Under the pieces are notes generated by a model. It was not told the DNA's origin and did no database searches. It saw nothing but the letters and a program-made list of their open reading frames with translations. A stretch of 64,000 nt of DNA, taken from contig OX326959.1 in NCBI GenBank assembly GCA_946800325.1, forward strand, positions 40,042,908-40,106,907, given 5' to 3'. Each line of letters starts with the position of its first letter. The stretch's first letter is position 1. The DNA comes from Luzula sylvatica (lineage: Eukaryota > Streptophyta > Magnoliopsida > Poales > Juncaceae). This document shows positions 37,538 through 50,217 of the stretch, in pieces. A program made the position numbers and the translations under genes.

Positions 37538-39860
37538 GAGAGAAAGAGAGAGAGATATTGAGAGACAGAGAGAGAGAGATTGAGAGACAGAGAGAAACAA
37601 ACTTAATTTCAAATAAATCGTACGAAAGAAACATTGATCTCAGATGTTTATATACAATAAAAACATAGTTGGCCCCCAAACTAAAAGTGACCCTCTTGAT
37701 GACATGGCACAATAAGTGTAAATGAATTGGTTCTTTTTAATTTATTCCGATAACGATTTAAATTAATTGGCCATTCAATTGAATTGACGTGTTAAGTAAC
37801 ATTTGTTAAAAATTAGCTAATAATAGCCTGTTTCGTCAAGATCATCTAACGAAATCAAAACAATAATTGAATCCAAATTCAGAAAATTTAAAACCATTTA
37901 ATTCACAGAATTAAAAAAAAAAAAATAGGTCCTCACCGTTATAAAACTTGTTCAATGCAAAACCAGAAGAGACATGAAGGTAACGCGAAATCATGCACTA
38001 CACCTTCAAAATAAAATCAGAATAAATTTGTAAAACTTTCCTCTATTTTTACATTTTTATAAATGTCAACTATACCCCTGCCGACTTAATCGATCAGGCA
38101 TGTTCGAGCAAGGCAAAAATAACTGTAATAATTTTGAATGCTGAAAAAAGTAAAAATAAAATAAAAACAATTACCTTCTTGTGCATATGTTTACAACAAC
38201 AAATGATTCCGTCACTTGGAGAATCTCTGGAAAAACTCTTGCATACTTCGACTGGGCCCACACGCTCTGGAAAACCTTCACATTAATGCTTCTGTTTGCT
38301 TGGAGACGAATGTCTAATGCATACCTTTACAAATAAATTACGACTATTAAGGATGAGATATGTCGAGAATATGTTTAATCAAAGACCGGAGAGAGAAAAA
38401 TCCCCAAACTGGCAGAATATCAAAATTTGAACATGAATATAACAAATCATAACTCCGAACATGAAAAAGCCCGCGTCGCTGTTCGTGTACCCAGCAGCGT
38501 CGCCGTTGGTGTAGGGTTTGGTGTCAACTCTATTGTCTCTTATTTTTTTTCTTTGTCGAGCGGGAATGAGAGAGGGAATGAGGAGAACGAAGGGCGCTTT
38601 CTATTAGGTTTCTGCTGTTAGGTTTAGGTCTAAAACTCGAGTTGAAAAGGGTGGCCATGGTGAGATAGATCTAAAGCTCGAGGAGTCGAGGGTAAGTAGA
38701 GACAGAATGGAAACAAGCGAGCAAAGGGAAGGGGAAGAAGGTTCAAGAAGATTAGGGTGATAATCATGTGTAGTCTGTAGTGTAGGTTGCATATAATTAG
38801 GGCCCTAGTAAAAAGTTTTTATTTTTTTCGGCTTTTGCAATCCTGTGACATATAGAGTAACCCCAAAAAGATATTAAAAGAGTGCAATTTTCAAATGATT
38901 AAATGGGAAAATATGTTTTAGAAGTAGGGTGAAATTCTTTTTTCAAAAAAAATTCAAAAAAAAATATAATAATAATGATACTTTTTTTTTTGTTAGCTCG
39001 AAATAAATACTTTTTCAAAAATTGAGATGTTTAATCTGAATATATGATAATTTAATTTTTTTTAATACATAATAACTTCTTTTTATTATATGATACATAT
39101 TCATACTTAATTATTTTGTATGTTATGACTCCCATTATAATATAATGCACAAACCAATCATTATTGTTCCATATTGCTGACTGTTGAAAGTTTTTTATAA
39201 TATTGAAAATCATAAATGTAAAAATAAGACAATTAAAGTAAAAAAAAATAAAAAAATACTTCCTGGAAACATTACAAATTTGTCATGAGTACGAAGATAC
39301 CTCCCCACTTTCTGAAAAAGTGGTCTAGAAATAAAAATAAAATCATAAACTTAAATCTTCTACAAAATAAAATAAAATAAACATATGACATTCTAGGGCA
39401 AAGCATGTATAGAACGGTCAAGAAATAACGAACATAAACTTTGTTGGACGTTAAAATCCTATCCAACCAAAACTGCTTTGTCCCAATTCCTAACAAATTA
39501 ATCACCAAAAAAAAATTGATTTTATTTGAAGAAAGACACTTCCATAATTAAGAGTGCATTTCGTTTCAACTTTCGGCGAAGCGAACTTTTATATAACCGG
39601 CTATTCCTCAAGAACTAAAACTCTCGTATGAGTGAAACACCGGTATATAATGAAATAGAAAAAAAAAACAAAAAATAACAACGAGCAATTCTGCATGTAA
39701 CCCGTTTTGAAACGAAAATTCAAAAAATAACTTCTTTTTTGAAAATATTCGAGAAATAATTCATAACTGGTTTTTAAACTTCGGTGATACCGGACATTAA
39801 AATCCCGCCGGTCAAAAATTGTATACTGTAGAATTTTAATTCAAAAGATGATATATTTCC

Positions 39861-40714
39861 TCAAATTTTACCATAAATCTAACTAGTATATTTAATTAAA
39901 ATTAAAACTAATACATGTTGGCTGTTAAATAAATACATAATTAATTTTTATTCGAATTCATAAATTTGAATAAATTTAATTGAATATTTAATTATATGTT
40001 TTAATTATTACGTTAATTAAATGTAATAGTTCAATAACGAATAATTCGGCTCGTACATTTTGGAGGAGAGTAATTTTTTCATTTTCTTAATATCTCACGC
40101 ATCCCAAAAAATATATACAAAATTTTTATTTTACTCCAAAATGTACCCGTCGAATTCTCCATTATTTAACTATTACTTTTTATTAACGTGATAATTAAGA
40201 TACATAATTTAAAATTCATTAAAATTAATAAAATTTATGAATTCGAATAATTATTCATTAAATATTAAGTTAACAACTAACATGTATTAGTTATCATTTT
40301 AATTAAATGTACTAATTAGAACATAGCGAATGTTATGGTAAATTTGGATAATCCCAGTTAATGTATTTAATTAAAATGATATATGTATTTAATTTCATAA
40401 ATTTGAATACATTTGAATGAATATTTAATTATACGTTTTAATTATCAAGATAATTAAATATAATTGTTCAATAATGGAGAATTCGGCTGATATATTTTGG
40501 AGTGCAATAAAATTTAATATTTTTTTTAAAACGAGGGACCAACAGTAAAGAAAAAAACTATTCTCTTCCGAAATGTACCCGCATAATTCTCCTTTATAGA
40601 TCAATTACATTTAATTAACGTGATAATTAAATTGTATAATTAAATATTCAGTAAAATTTATTCAAATTTATGAATTCGAATTAATATTAATTATGTATTA
40701 AGTTAACAGCCAAC
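39861..40714. mobile_element. Fold-back pair, U5
   Basis: Full-length pair, so it lacks the B-type deletion. It has several private changes in all arms (e.g. TTAATTTTTATTC near 39941, GGCTCGTAC near 40048), more than seen in U1-U4. Confidence 0.68.
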
Positions 40715-41256
40715 CCGTGTGTACCAACCCGTGTGTACCAAAAAACTGTCAAAATGCAGATTTCAGTCGAGATCCGTCATCACGCACCATAAGGTCCGCC
40801 ACGACAGACAAATGCCAAATAACCCGTGGAGCTTTCACGCACAATTCCGTCACGACGGACGCACTGTCCGTTGGAACGGAAATGTCCGTGATGACGCAAC
40901 TTGTGGTCTGTAATCACGGACCACTATATGCTGAAAATAGTCTTAAGTCCACAATTGTTGCAGAATTTGTACACTATCTCTGTCATGACGAACCATATGA
41001 TATGTCACTGTTACATAATTTGTACACTAGCCCCTGCAAGTTTCACGCATACTTCCGTTGTCATACACACCATGTGGTCCGTAATGACGGACCATTGTGT
41101 GAATGCTGAATTTGGTAAGTCCACAATCATTGTGGACTCCATACACTAGATCCGTCGGTATGCATCATATGGTCCGTCATGACGGGCTGGGTACCGAAGC
41201 CCAATTCCGCACAATCATATTCTGCATTCATCCCTCTTCTCGAACGCGTACGTTCG

Positions 41257-41290
41257 TGTGTTCTCTCTCTACTTACCACAATCTAAAAGC
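41257..41290. other. U5/U6 rearrangement junction with templated filler
   Basis: Normal unit sequence continues through GTGTGTTCT, ending at 41264, and normal sequence resumes at TCTAAAAGCC (41282), which belongs to exon 2 of the next unit's gene. The net loss is about 4.5 kb relative to two intact units. Bases 41265-41281 fit neither parent. Bases 41261-41277 match the reverse complement of 42853-42869 (GGTAAGTAGAGAGAGAA), including a 4-base overlap TTCT with the left flank. A 6-bp-arm hairpin, CGAACG-CGTA-CGTTCG, sits at 41241-41256 beside the left break. This pattern fits microhomology-primed templated insertion during end joining. The mechanism is inference; the sequence match is direct. 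Confidence 0.85.
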
Positions 41291-41697
41291 CGTTAGCCCC
41301 CAGAGCAGCACGTATGCGATCCCCAACACGGCGTAACCCCTCAAAAGGGTAAACACAGTGAAAGGTCTCACTGCAAAAACCTCTGCAAACAAACATAAAA
41401 ATACAACAAAGTCACGCGAGAACAAAATACTAATAATTTTATCAATATAAGAAAAACTAATTAATCCAAAAAAAATATAAGGAAAAGTAGACCTTCTGAA
41501 CACCGCAAGATCGAGGCGAACGGCATGGATGCCACCTCGGATCGTATGGTCCAGATGGACCGCACAAGAAGACCAAGCATCCATGTCCGAAGCTTGATCA
41601 CCACGCTAAACTGTGGCAAAAGCTCCGAGAGGAAGACTAATGTGAGAAAAACATATGAAAGCACCAACTCTACGTGAATGTGAAAGAGGGTAGCCAT
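41273..41697 (-). pseudogene. 5' fragment of TM plus coiled-coil gene cut by junction (U6)
   Basis: Exon 1 (41697-41493) is whole, with the B-type loss of one Pro-Gln pair. Exon 2 starts at 41382 and is cut at 41282. The frame then runs into the filler and stops at 41273-41275, giving about 104 residues that keep both hydrophobic segments but lack the coiled coil. The TATA box remains upstream at 41805-41812. On this strand the filler supplies GTAAGT (41276-41271), a near-ideal splice donor in phase 2, so the truncated exon could in principle be spliced onward into U5. No coding function is claimed for the fragment. Confidence 0.6.
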
Positions 41698-44025
41698 GAG
41701 AGAAAGAGAGAGAGATATTGAGAGACAGAGAGAGAGATTGAGAGACAGAGAGAAACAAACTTAATTTCAAATAAATCGTACGAAAGAAACATTGATCTCA
41801 GATGTTTATATACAATAAAAACATAGTTGGCCCCCAAACTAAAAGTGACCCTCTTGATGACATGGCACAATAAGTGTAAATGAATTGGTTCTTTTTAATT
41901 TATTCCGATAACGATTTAATTGGCCATTCAATTGAATTGACGTGTTAAGTAACATTTGTTAAAAATTAGCTAATAATAGCCTATTTCGTCAAGATCATCT
42001 AACGAAATCAAAACAATAATTGAATCCAAATTCAGAAAATTTAAAACCATTTAAAACCATTTAATTCACAGAATTAAAAAAAAAAAAATAGGTCCTCACC
42101 ATTATAAAACTTGTTCAATGCAAAACCAGAAGACACATGAAGGTAACGCGAAATCATGCACTACACCTTCAAAATAAAATCAGAATAAATTTGTAAAACT
42201 TTCCTCTATTTTTACATTTTTATAAATGTCAACTATACCCCTGCCGACTTAATCGATCAGGCATGTTCGAGCAAGGCAAAAATAACTGTAATAATTTTGA
42301 ATGCTGAAAAAAGTAAAAATAAAATAAAAACAATTACCTTCTTGTGCATATGTTTACAACAACAAATGATTCCGTCACTTGGAGAATCTCTGGAAAAACT
42401 TTTGCATCCTTCGACTGGGCCCACACGCTCTGGAAAACCTTCACGTTAATGCTTCTGTTTGCTTGGAGACGAATGTCTAATGCATACCTTTACAAATAAA
42501 TTACGACTATTAAGGATGAGATATGTCGAGAATATGTTTAATCAAGACCGGAGAGAGAAAAATCCCCAAACTGGCAGAATATCAAAAGTTGAACATGAAT
42601 ATAACAAATCATAACTCCGAACATGAAAAAGCCCGCGTCGCTGTTCGTGTACCCAGCAGCGTCGCCGTTGGTGTAGGGTTTGGTGTCAACTCTATTGTCT
42701 CTTATTTTTTTTCTTTGTCGAGCGGGAATGAGAGAGGGAATGAGGAGAATGAAGGGCGGTTTCTATTAGGTTTCTGCTGTTAGGTTTAGGTCTAAAACTC
42801 GAGTTGAAAAGGGTGGCCATGGTGAGATAGATCTAAAGCTCGAGGAGTCGAGGGTAAGTAGAGAGAGAATGGAAACAAGCGAGCAAAGGGAAGGGGAAGA
42901 AGGTTCAAGAAGATTAGGGTGATAATCATGTGTAGTCTGTAGTGTAGGTTGCATATAATTAGGGCCCTAGTAAAAAGTTTTTATTTTTCTCGGCTTTTGC
43001 AATCCTGTAACATATAGAGTAACCCCAAAAAGATATTAAAAGAGTGCAATTTTCAAATGATTAAATGGGAAAATATGTTTTAGAAGTACGGTGAAATTCT
43101 TTTTTCAAAAAAAATTCAAAAAAAATATAATAATAATGATACTTTTTTTTTTTGTTAGCTCGAAATAAATACTTTTTCAAAAATTGAGATGTTTAATCTG
43201 AATATATGATAATTTAATTTTTTTTTTAATACATAATAACTTCTTTTTATTATATGATACATATTCATACTTAATTATTTTGTATGTTATAACTCCCATT
43301 ATAATATAATGCACAAACCAATCATTATTGTTCCATATTGCTGACTGTTGAAAGTTTTTTATAATATCGAAAATCATAAATGAAAAAATAAGACAATTAA
43401 AGTAAAAAATAAAAATAAAAATACTTCCTGGAAACATTACAAATTTGTCATGAGTACGAAGATACCTCCCCACTTTCCGAAAAAGTGGTCTAGAAAAAAA
43501 TATAAAATCATAAACTTATATCTTCTACAAAATAAAATAAAACAAACATATGCCATTCTAGGGCAAAGCATGTATAGAACGGTCATGAAATAACGAACAT
43601 AAACTTTGTTGGACGTTAAAATCCTATCCAACCAAAACTGCTTTGTCCCAATTCCAAACAAATTAATCACCAAAAAAGAAATTGATTTTATTTGAAGAAA
43701 GACACTTCCATAATTAAGAGTGCATTTCGTTTCAACTTTCGGCGAAGCGAACTTTTATATAACCGGCTATTCCTCAAGAACTAAAACTCTCGTATGAGTG
43801 AAACACCGGTATATGATGAAATAGAAAAAAAAAAAAAAAAATAACAACGAGCAATTATGCATGTAACCCGTTTTGAAACGAAAATTCAAAAAATAACTTC
43901 TTTTTGAAAATATTCGAGAAATAATTCATAACTGGTTTTTAAACTTCGGTGATACCGGACATTAAAATCCCGCCGGTCAAAAATTGCATACTGTAGAATT
44001 TTAATTCAAAAGATGATATATTTCC

Positions 44026-44787
44026 TCAAATTTTACCATAAATCTAACTAGTATATTTAATTAAAATTAAAACTAATACATGTTGGCTGTTAAGTAAATA
44101 CATAATTAATATTTATTCGAATTCATAAATTTGAATAAATTTAATTGAATATTTAATTATATGTTTTAATTATTACGTTAATTAAATGTAATAGTTAAAT
44201 AACGAATAATTCGGCACGTACATTTTGGAGGAGAGTAATTTTTTCTTTTTCTTAATATCACACGCATCCAAAAAAATATATACAAAAATTTTATTTTACT
44301 CCAAAATGTACCCGTCGAATTCTCCATTATTTAACTATTACTTTTAATTAACGTGGTAATTAAGATACATAATTTAAAATTCATTAAAATTTATTAAAAT
44401 TTATGAATTCGAATAATTATTCATTATATATTAAGTTAACAACTAACATGTATTAGTTATCATTTTAATTAAATGTACTAATTAGAACATAGCGAATGTT
44501 ATGGTAAATTTGGATAATCCCATAATTAAATATAATTGTTCAATAATGGAGAATTCGGCTGATATATTTTGGAGTGCAATAAAATTTAATATTTTTTTTT
44601 AAAACGAGGGACCAACAGTAAAGAAAAAAACTATTCTCTTCCAAAATGTACCCGCATAATTCTCCTTTATAGATCAATTACATTTAATTAACGTGATAAT
44701 TAAATTGTATAATTAAATATTCAGTAAAATTTATTCAAATTTATGAATTCGAATCAATATTAATTATGTATTAAGTTAACAGCCAAC
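44026..44787. mobile_element. Fold-back pair with 94-bp deletion, U6
   Basis: Equivalent bases 5898-5991 of U1 are missing (GGATAATCCCA|TAATTAAAT near 44516), which removes most of the left arm of the second element and leaves its right arm mostly unpaired within that element. The right arm could still pair with the outer left arm of the first element. Confidence 0.7.
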
Positions 44788-45550
44788 CCGTGTGTACCAA
44801 CCCGTGTGTACCAAAAAACTGTCAAAATGCAGATTTCAGTCGAGGTCCGTCATCACGCACCATAAGGTCCGCCACGACACACAAAAGCCAAATAACCCGT
44901 GGAGCTTTCACGCACAATTCCGTCACGACGGACGCACTGTCCGTTGCCACGGAAATGTCCGTGATGACGCAACTTTTGGTCTGTAATCACGGACCACTAT
45001 GTGCTGAAAATTGTCTTAAGTCCACAATTGTTGCAGAATTTGTACACTATCTCTGTCATGACGAACCATATGATATGTCACTGTTACATAATTTGTACAC
45101 TAGCCCCTGCAAGTTTCACGCATACTTCCGTTGTCATACACACCATGTGGTCCGTAATGACGGACCATTGTGTGAATGCTGAATTTGGTAAGTCCACAAT
45201 CATTGTGGACTCCATACACTAGGACCGTCGGGATGCATCATATGGTCCGTCATGACGGGCTGGGTACCGAAGCCCAATTCCGCACAATCATATTCTGCAT
45301 TCAGCCGTCTTCTCGAACGCGTACGTTCGTGTGTCCTTGTACGTATTATTTTACCGTTGATGCAAAACTGTATTTCCTCCGGCTTATTGGTTTGTTAGGT
45401 TAGTATTTAATTTTTCGGTCTTTATAACCTAGATTCAGTTTCCCTCTTGTTTGGTTCACGGTTTGTTGTACTAGTATTCAATAATTTCTAGAATTTGTTA
45501 ACCTCAAGATCATCCAGTAAAGAATTGTATATGATGTCTCCAAAACTCAC

Positions 45551-45712
45551 CCTAGCACCTTAATTTGGTGGAAATATGAGGTTAGATGAGCCACGTCTCG
45601 AGCCAATTGTCCCATCGTGTCACGAGCCGAGCGCTCTGTCACGTCCTGAGCCGATAGCGCCTCCGCAGCCCGAGCCAATTGCTCTTGGGCAAGAAACGCC
45701 ACAACCTCAAGC
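45551..45712 (-). CDS. Lone coiled-coil exon, fully open (U6)
   Basis: Here the TAG is TTG, so the 162 nt are open from the acceptor to the GTGAGT donor, continuing after TMGQ as LARDVAHLTSYFHQIKVLG. A symmetric phase-2 exon of 54 codons that could follow exon 5 of the U7 gene (donor at 48857, phase 2) without breaking the frame. Whether it is ever spliced in is unknown. No clear following exon was found between here and the palindrome-rich segment. Confidence 0.42.
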
Positions 45713-47547
45713 CTAAAAAAATATAGATTAATTATAAACTCAGATTCTTATACCTTTCTATAAAGCTTAGATTTAAGGGAATATATTTTGTCTTCATGAC
45801 TCATATTTTTCATCCTCTATGAGTACTTCGAGTAGGGTTATTTGAAGTAATTAACAATTCAATTAACAAATAAAAACAAGTTGACTATTAATTTAAACGT
45901 ACCCATACGATTACATACTAATTAATCACTAATCCATTTTTACATATAAATTTGGTGTTAATTGAGTTTCTAAAAAGTTTCACTAACCATTCTCGAAATA
46001 CAAATAGAGAATGGAAGAGAGGATTTAAGGCAACATGCATAGTATATGTACTCGTAACCTAATATAAACCTATATATGAATTTTGCCCTAGACATATTAT
46101 TCGGTTTTCATCGGTATCTTAAAAATTGATATTGTTGTTTCGGACCATATTGTTCTACAAAAAAAATCATAATAAAACAATATAATTTCTATTTTTTTTA
46201 CAAGCCCTTATATACATATCTCTACCCTCGCCAGAAAAGTATTCGCGTCAATCACCAAAAAGTATTATCGACTTGTTTATTAAGAAAAAAAAAATATGTA
46301 ACCACCACAAATTTTATTCGGAAATACTCGCGCTACGCGGCGAACTTGTAAATTATGTTTTTCATTGTAATACAAATTACACACTTGTATGATAATATTA
46401 ATAATATCACCTTGAAATAAAGTTATTTGAATTAATTTATCTATGATTATTCGTATTTTTACAATTATTTTACTTTATAATAACAAAAAAATCTCATTTT
46501 TGAATTAAACAAATAATTATAGTATTATTGTGTAATTATAGAATAATATATAGGGCATAAAACATAATATAATTTTACTAAAAACATACCAACAAATATT
46601 ATATCATTGTTCACAATATTTCATATTTCATATATATTAAAATAATGAATCATACAACATATGTACTAACAAATTTTTAATTATATAGTAGTAATAATTT
46701 TCATTGATTCAAAATGCAATGGAAAATGTAAGATAATATAAAACTAATAGTGAAAGTAATTTAATAAATAATACCAAATTTTCATATTTCATATAATTTT
46801 AAAATAATGAATCATACAACATATGTAGTAACAAATTAATAATTATATAGTAGTAATAATTTTCATTGATTCAAAATGCAATGAAAAATATAAGATAAGA
46901 TAAAACTAATAGTGAAAGCATTTTAATAAATAATATCAAATTTTAATTTATAATATACATAAATACAAATTATTTTGTATGATATTTTTTATTTTAAATT
47001 TACATTTTATAAAATAACAATACAATTTGATTGGTTTTTATAAGTTTAAAAAGTTATTTAGATGAATAAACTATTTTTTAATTCTATTAGTTTCAGAAAA
47101 AGTGTTATTTGCTTAAAAACACAAATACAACCTACTTAGTATTATATGAGATTCTTATTGTTATAATTTTTACAAAAATAAATAATAATAATAATAATAA
47201 TACTTACAAATTCTACTATGCAAATAAAATTCCTCAAAATCTATTATGTAAATTTATATATATTTACATTGTATTTTCTTACATAATATATTTACATATA
47301 GAAATTAAGAAAAACTGTATATATGAACTATGCTAACATGGATGTAAAAATAAAGAAAAAATTAAAATAAATATATTTGATAGGTTTATAAAATTAAGTT
47401 TCTAAAAATAATACTAATATATGTTGTATGTTTTGTAATATTACATATTAAATTATTAGTATTCCTTATATAGGTTTTCTAAGAATGTTTAAAACATGAT
47501 ATAAAATAATGACACATAATATATGTTGCGCGAATACTTCAAAAATC

Positions 47548-47716
47548 GAGCCGTATCATATCGGATGCAGTATCGGATACCCATACTCGTCGGATAATCG
47601 TGGGACACATATCGGATAATCCATGTGGCGTATCCGAACATTTAATTTCAAAACAATAGCGGACACTTGTCGGATATTTTCGGATACTTCTCGGATACGT
47701 ATACAAAAATGTATCG
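47548..47716. repeat. Expanded CGGATA cluster (U7, subtype B)
   Basis: Between GCGGAcACTT and the final CTCGGATACG there is about 20 bp extra, containing one more CGGATA word (GTCGGATATTTTCGGATAC). U8 has the same expansion at 56068-56236, so the motif cluster is growing by short duplications. Confidence 0.65.
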
Positions 47717-48608
47717 AAATATAAAAAATAAAAATATGAAATCTATAAAAATAAGTAATACATATAATTAAATAGCTAATAAAATAAATATTTACTTAAT
47801 AAGAAGATATTTCTGTAAAAACAAACTTTTAGGATACTTTCTGTTTGATTAATGTTAGATAAATTTCCAAGGAATTTTTTTCTACTAATTATATAACATG
47901 ATATTTTTCATATGCTAATTATCTTTTGTATGCACGTAGTTCATACAAAAAATTATTTGAAACGTATGATTGGTATTGAATGTATGCAACTGGTGCATGA
48001 TGATGTAGACAAAGACACTCTGAAATTTCATCTCAATAATTTTGACACACAATCTAATCTAATATCAATTTATAAAGGAACTTTGAATAACCTAATCAGT
48101 TTTCATTTATTTTCTAAAACTTTTTGACTGATAAATTATTTACAAAATCCCCAAAATTTTAGCCATTCAATATAACTTAGTGTGCATACTGTTAAAAACC
48201 CTGCTAAAAAATATTCCTCGGGTCATACATAGAGGATAGAATACAATGAAGGGAAGAGATGAGGCCTTTTCAAGAAAAATATAAATCAATTCAAACAAAC
48301 ATTTGAAAATAAAATATAATATGCAGTCGAATAACAACATTGTGCACAAAAAACTAGATAAAAATATATAATGTCCAATAAAAATAATAATACAGCTAAC
48401 AAACATTAAATAAAAAGTCCTAAATGATAATTAGGAAGTTAATTAATGATGTGATTTCCTGCAAAAAAAAACAACAAATTTGAAATGAATTAGATTTAGA
48501 AGAGAACGGTGACAATATGGATTTAGAAGGAAAATGTGACATGAAACTGAAATGGTAATGTGTAATAGGGTTAGGATTTCACACAAAAATTTGGATTTTG
48601 GAATAATA

Positions 48609-50217
48609 TTAATTTGATAAAAAAAAAAATGTACCGGCTCTCACGTTCCGGTTTTGGCTCTCATCAGATAAAAGAAGAGCCAAACCAGCTCTCACGCTCG
48701 GGTTCGACTGAGCGGGCCCTCCAATACGAGCCGATCGCTCTTGGGCAAGAAGCCTCTCGAACTCAAGCCTGCGAAATAACATGCAAAATAACAATAAATT
48801 AAGTATATCTAACTCATATACATAGAGTTGAATATAAACATTTATTATGAGTTCACCTCTCGGCCTGGAACTGACTCGCCATATTCGAGAGCAGAAGTCT
48901 GAGCGAGGCTGCCTCCAGCGCGGCATGCTGCTGGGCCTCGTGAGAGTCTCGGCGTTCCCTCGCCAACATGACTTCCACGGCAGCCCTAGCCGATTGCTCT
49001 TCGGCGAGGAGGTCCTGGGCCTCAAGCCTGAGCAAGGCCGTCTCCTCCATGGCACGCTGCTCGGCCTCATGCCGGTCTCGGCGTTCCCTCGCCAGCGTGA
49101 CTTCCACGGCAACCCTAGCCGATTGCTCGCCGGCGAGGCGGCCCTGGGCCTCAAGCCTGAGCAAGTCCGTCTCCTGCACGACACGCTGCTGGGCCTCTTG
49201 ACGGTCTCGGCGTTCAGTCGCCAGGGTGAGTTCCACCACAGCCCTAGACAATTGCTCGTGGTCTAGGAGGGCCTGGACCTCAAGCCTGGTCAAATCAAAC
49301 AAAACCAGAACATAATAAATATATGATTGATCAATTGAAAAGAAAATGAAAAATAAAGAATAAGATGAAGATGAAGACATACCTCTCTCGGCGCTCTGCC
49401 TCCAACTGTCCAGCGAGCAACTGGGTCTGCTCCTCAGCTTCCATCCTAGCGAGCTGCTCCTCTGCCAACCGAATCGGAAGGTCGTCGATCCTAGAGACAA
49501 GGCCAAAAAAGAATATTCTTTTAATGGAATCATTTTGTTTAATTAACTAGAACTATACAATATTAACGGATCCATTGAACTAAGAATATAATTAACCTGT
49601 CAGATTGGCCAACAACATTGACCTCTTGAAATGTCTGAGAAGCCTCGGCTCTCAAATTCACAGCAAATCCCCATAAACCTAAAATTGCATACAAATGATG
49701 AAATGATCAATCAATCGACCTTTAAAATCATAACTTCAAAAAATAACGAGAGATAGAAATTAGAAAGTACTCTGGAGAAGTCTCGGAGGCAAGAGAGCCG
49801 CTCTAAAAGCCGTTAGCCCCCAGAGCAGCACGTATGCGATCCCCAACACGGCGTAACCCCTCAAAAGGGTAAACACAGTGAAAGGTCTCACTGCAAAAAC
49901 CTCTGCAAACAAACATAAAAATACAACAAAGTCACGCGAGAACAAAATACTAATAATTTTATCAATATAAGAAAAACTAATTAATCCAAAAAAAATATAA
50001 GGAAAAGTAGACCTTCTGAACACCGCAAGATCGAGGCGAACGGCATGGATGCCACCTCGGATCGTATGGTCCAGATGGACCGCACAAGAAGACCAAGCAT
50101 CCATGTCCGAAGCTTGATCACCACGCTAAACTGTGGCAAAAGCTCCGAGAGGAAGACTAATGTGAGAAAAACATATGAAAGCACCAACTCTACGTGAATG
50201 TGAAAGAGGGTAGCCAT
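48609..50217 (-). CDS. TM plus coiled-coil protein, six exons (U7, subtype B)
   Basis: Exons 50217-50013, 49902-49771, 49678-49597, 49490-49383, 49285-48857, 48768-48609; predicted 371 aa. It is shorter because exon 1 lost one CTGTGG (Pro-Gln) repeat and exon 6 lost 24 bp (eight residues) between two copies of CGATCGCTCT. The B-type replacements in exon 5 are Ala to Asp, Glu to Gln and Ser to Gly. The third 43-residue repeat has private changes, including LLRLEAQ in place of LLTLEAQ, as in the second repeat. The fourth intron gained a 6-bp GATGAA repeat. Confidence 0.55.

Larger units (their letters stand above)
34468..41264 (+). repeat. Array unit U5, right part lost (mosaic A/B)
   Basis: Runs normally to phase 6797, then stops at the rearrangement junction inside the palindrome-rich segment. 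It mixes subtype A alleles (GATGCAAAAAT, single AAAACCATTTA, AATCAAAGACC, no 94-bp deletion) with subtype B alleles in the coiled-coil exon (GCCAGCGTGACTTCCACGG near 36420) and in exon 1 (ACACCGCAAG near 37337). It therefore looks like a product of conversion or crossover between subtypes. The gene copy inside carries a nonsense codon. Confidence 0.93.
41282..47146 (+). repeat. Array unit U6, left part lost (subtype B)
   Basis: Begins abruptly inside exon 2 of the coiled-coil gene (equivalent to phase about 2650) and then follows the unit to its end. It carries the B markers: 6-bp loss in exon 1, 94-bp deletion in the second fold-back, GATCCTTCGACT-type changes in the 150-nt exon, and two extra AAT in the microsatellite that opens the next unit. 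It matches U7 with a constant 8520-bp spacing over most of its length. Confidence 0.94.

Noticed and set aside
48167..48406. 79-codon minus-strand ORF in U7 (also 56687-56926 in U8)
   Set aside because: Appears only because B-type SNPs remove stops. Phe/Ile-rich product of AT-rich DNA with no context.
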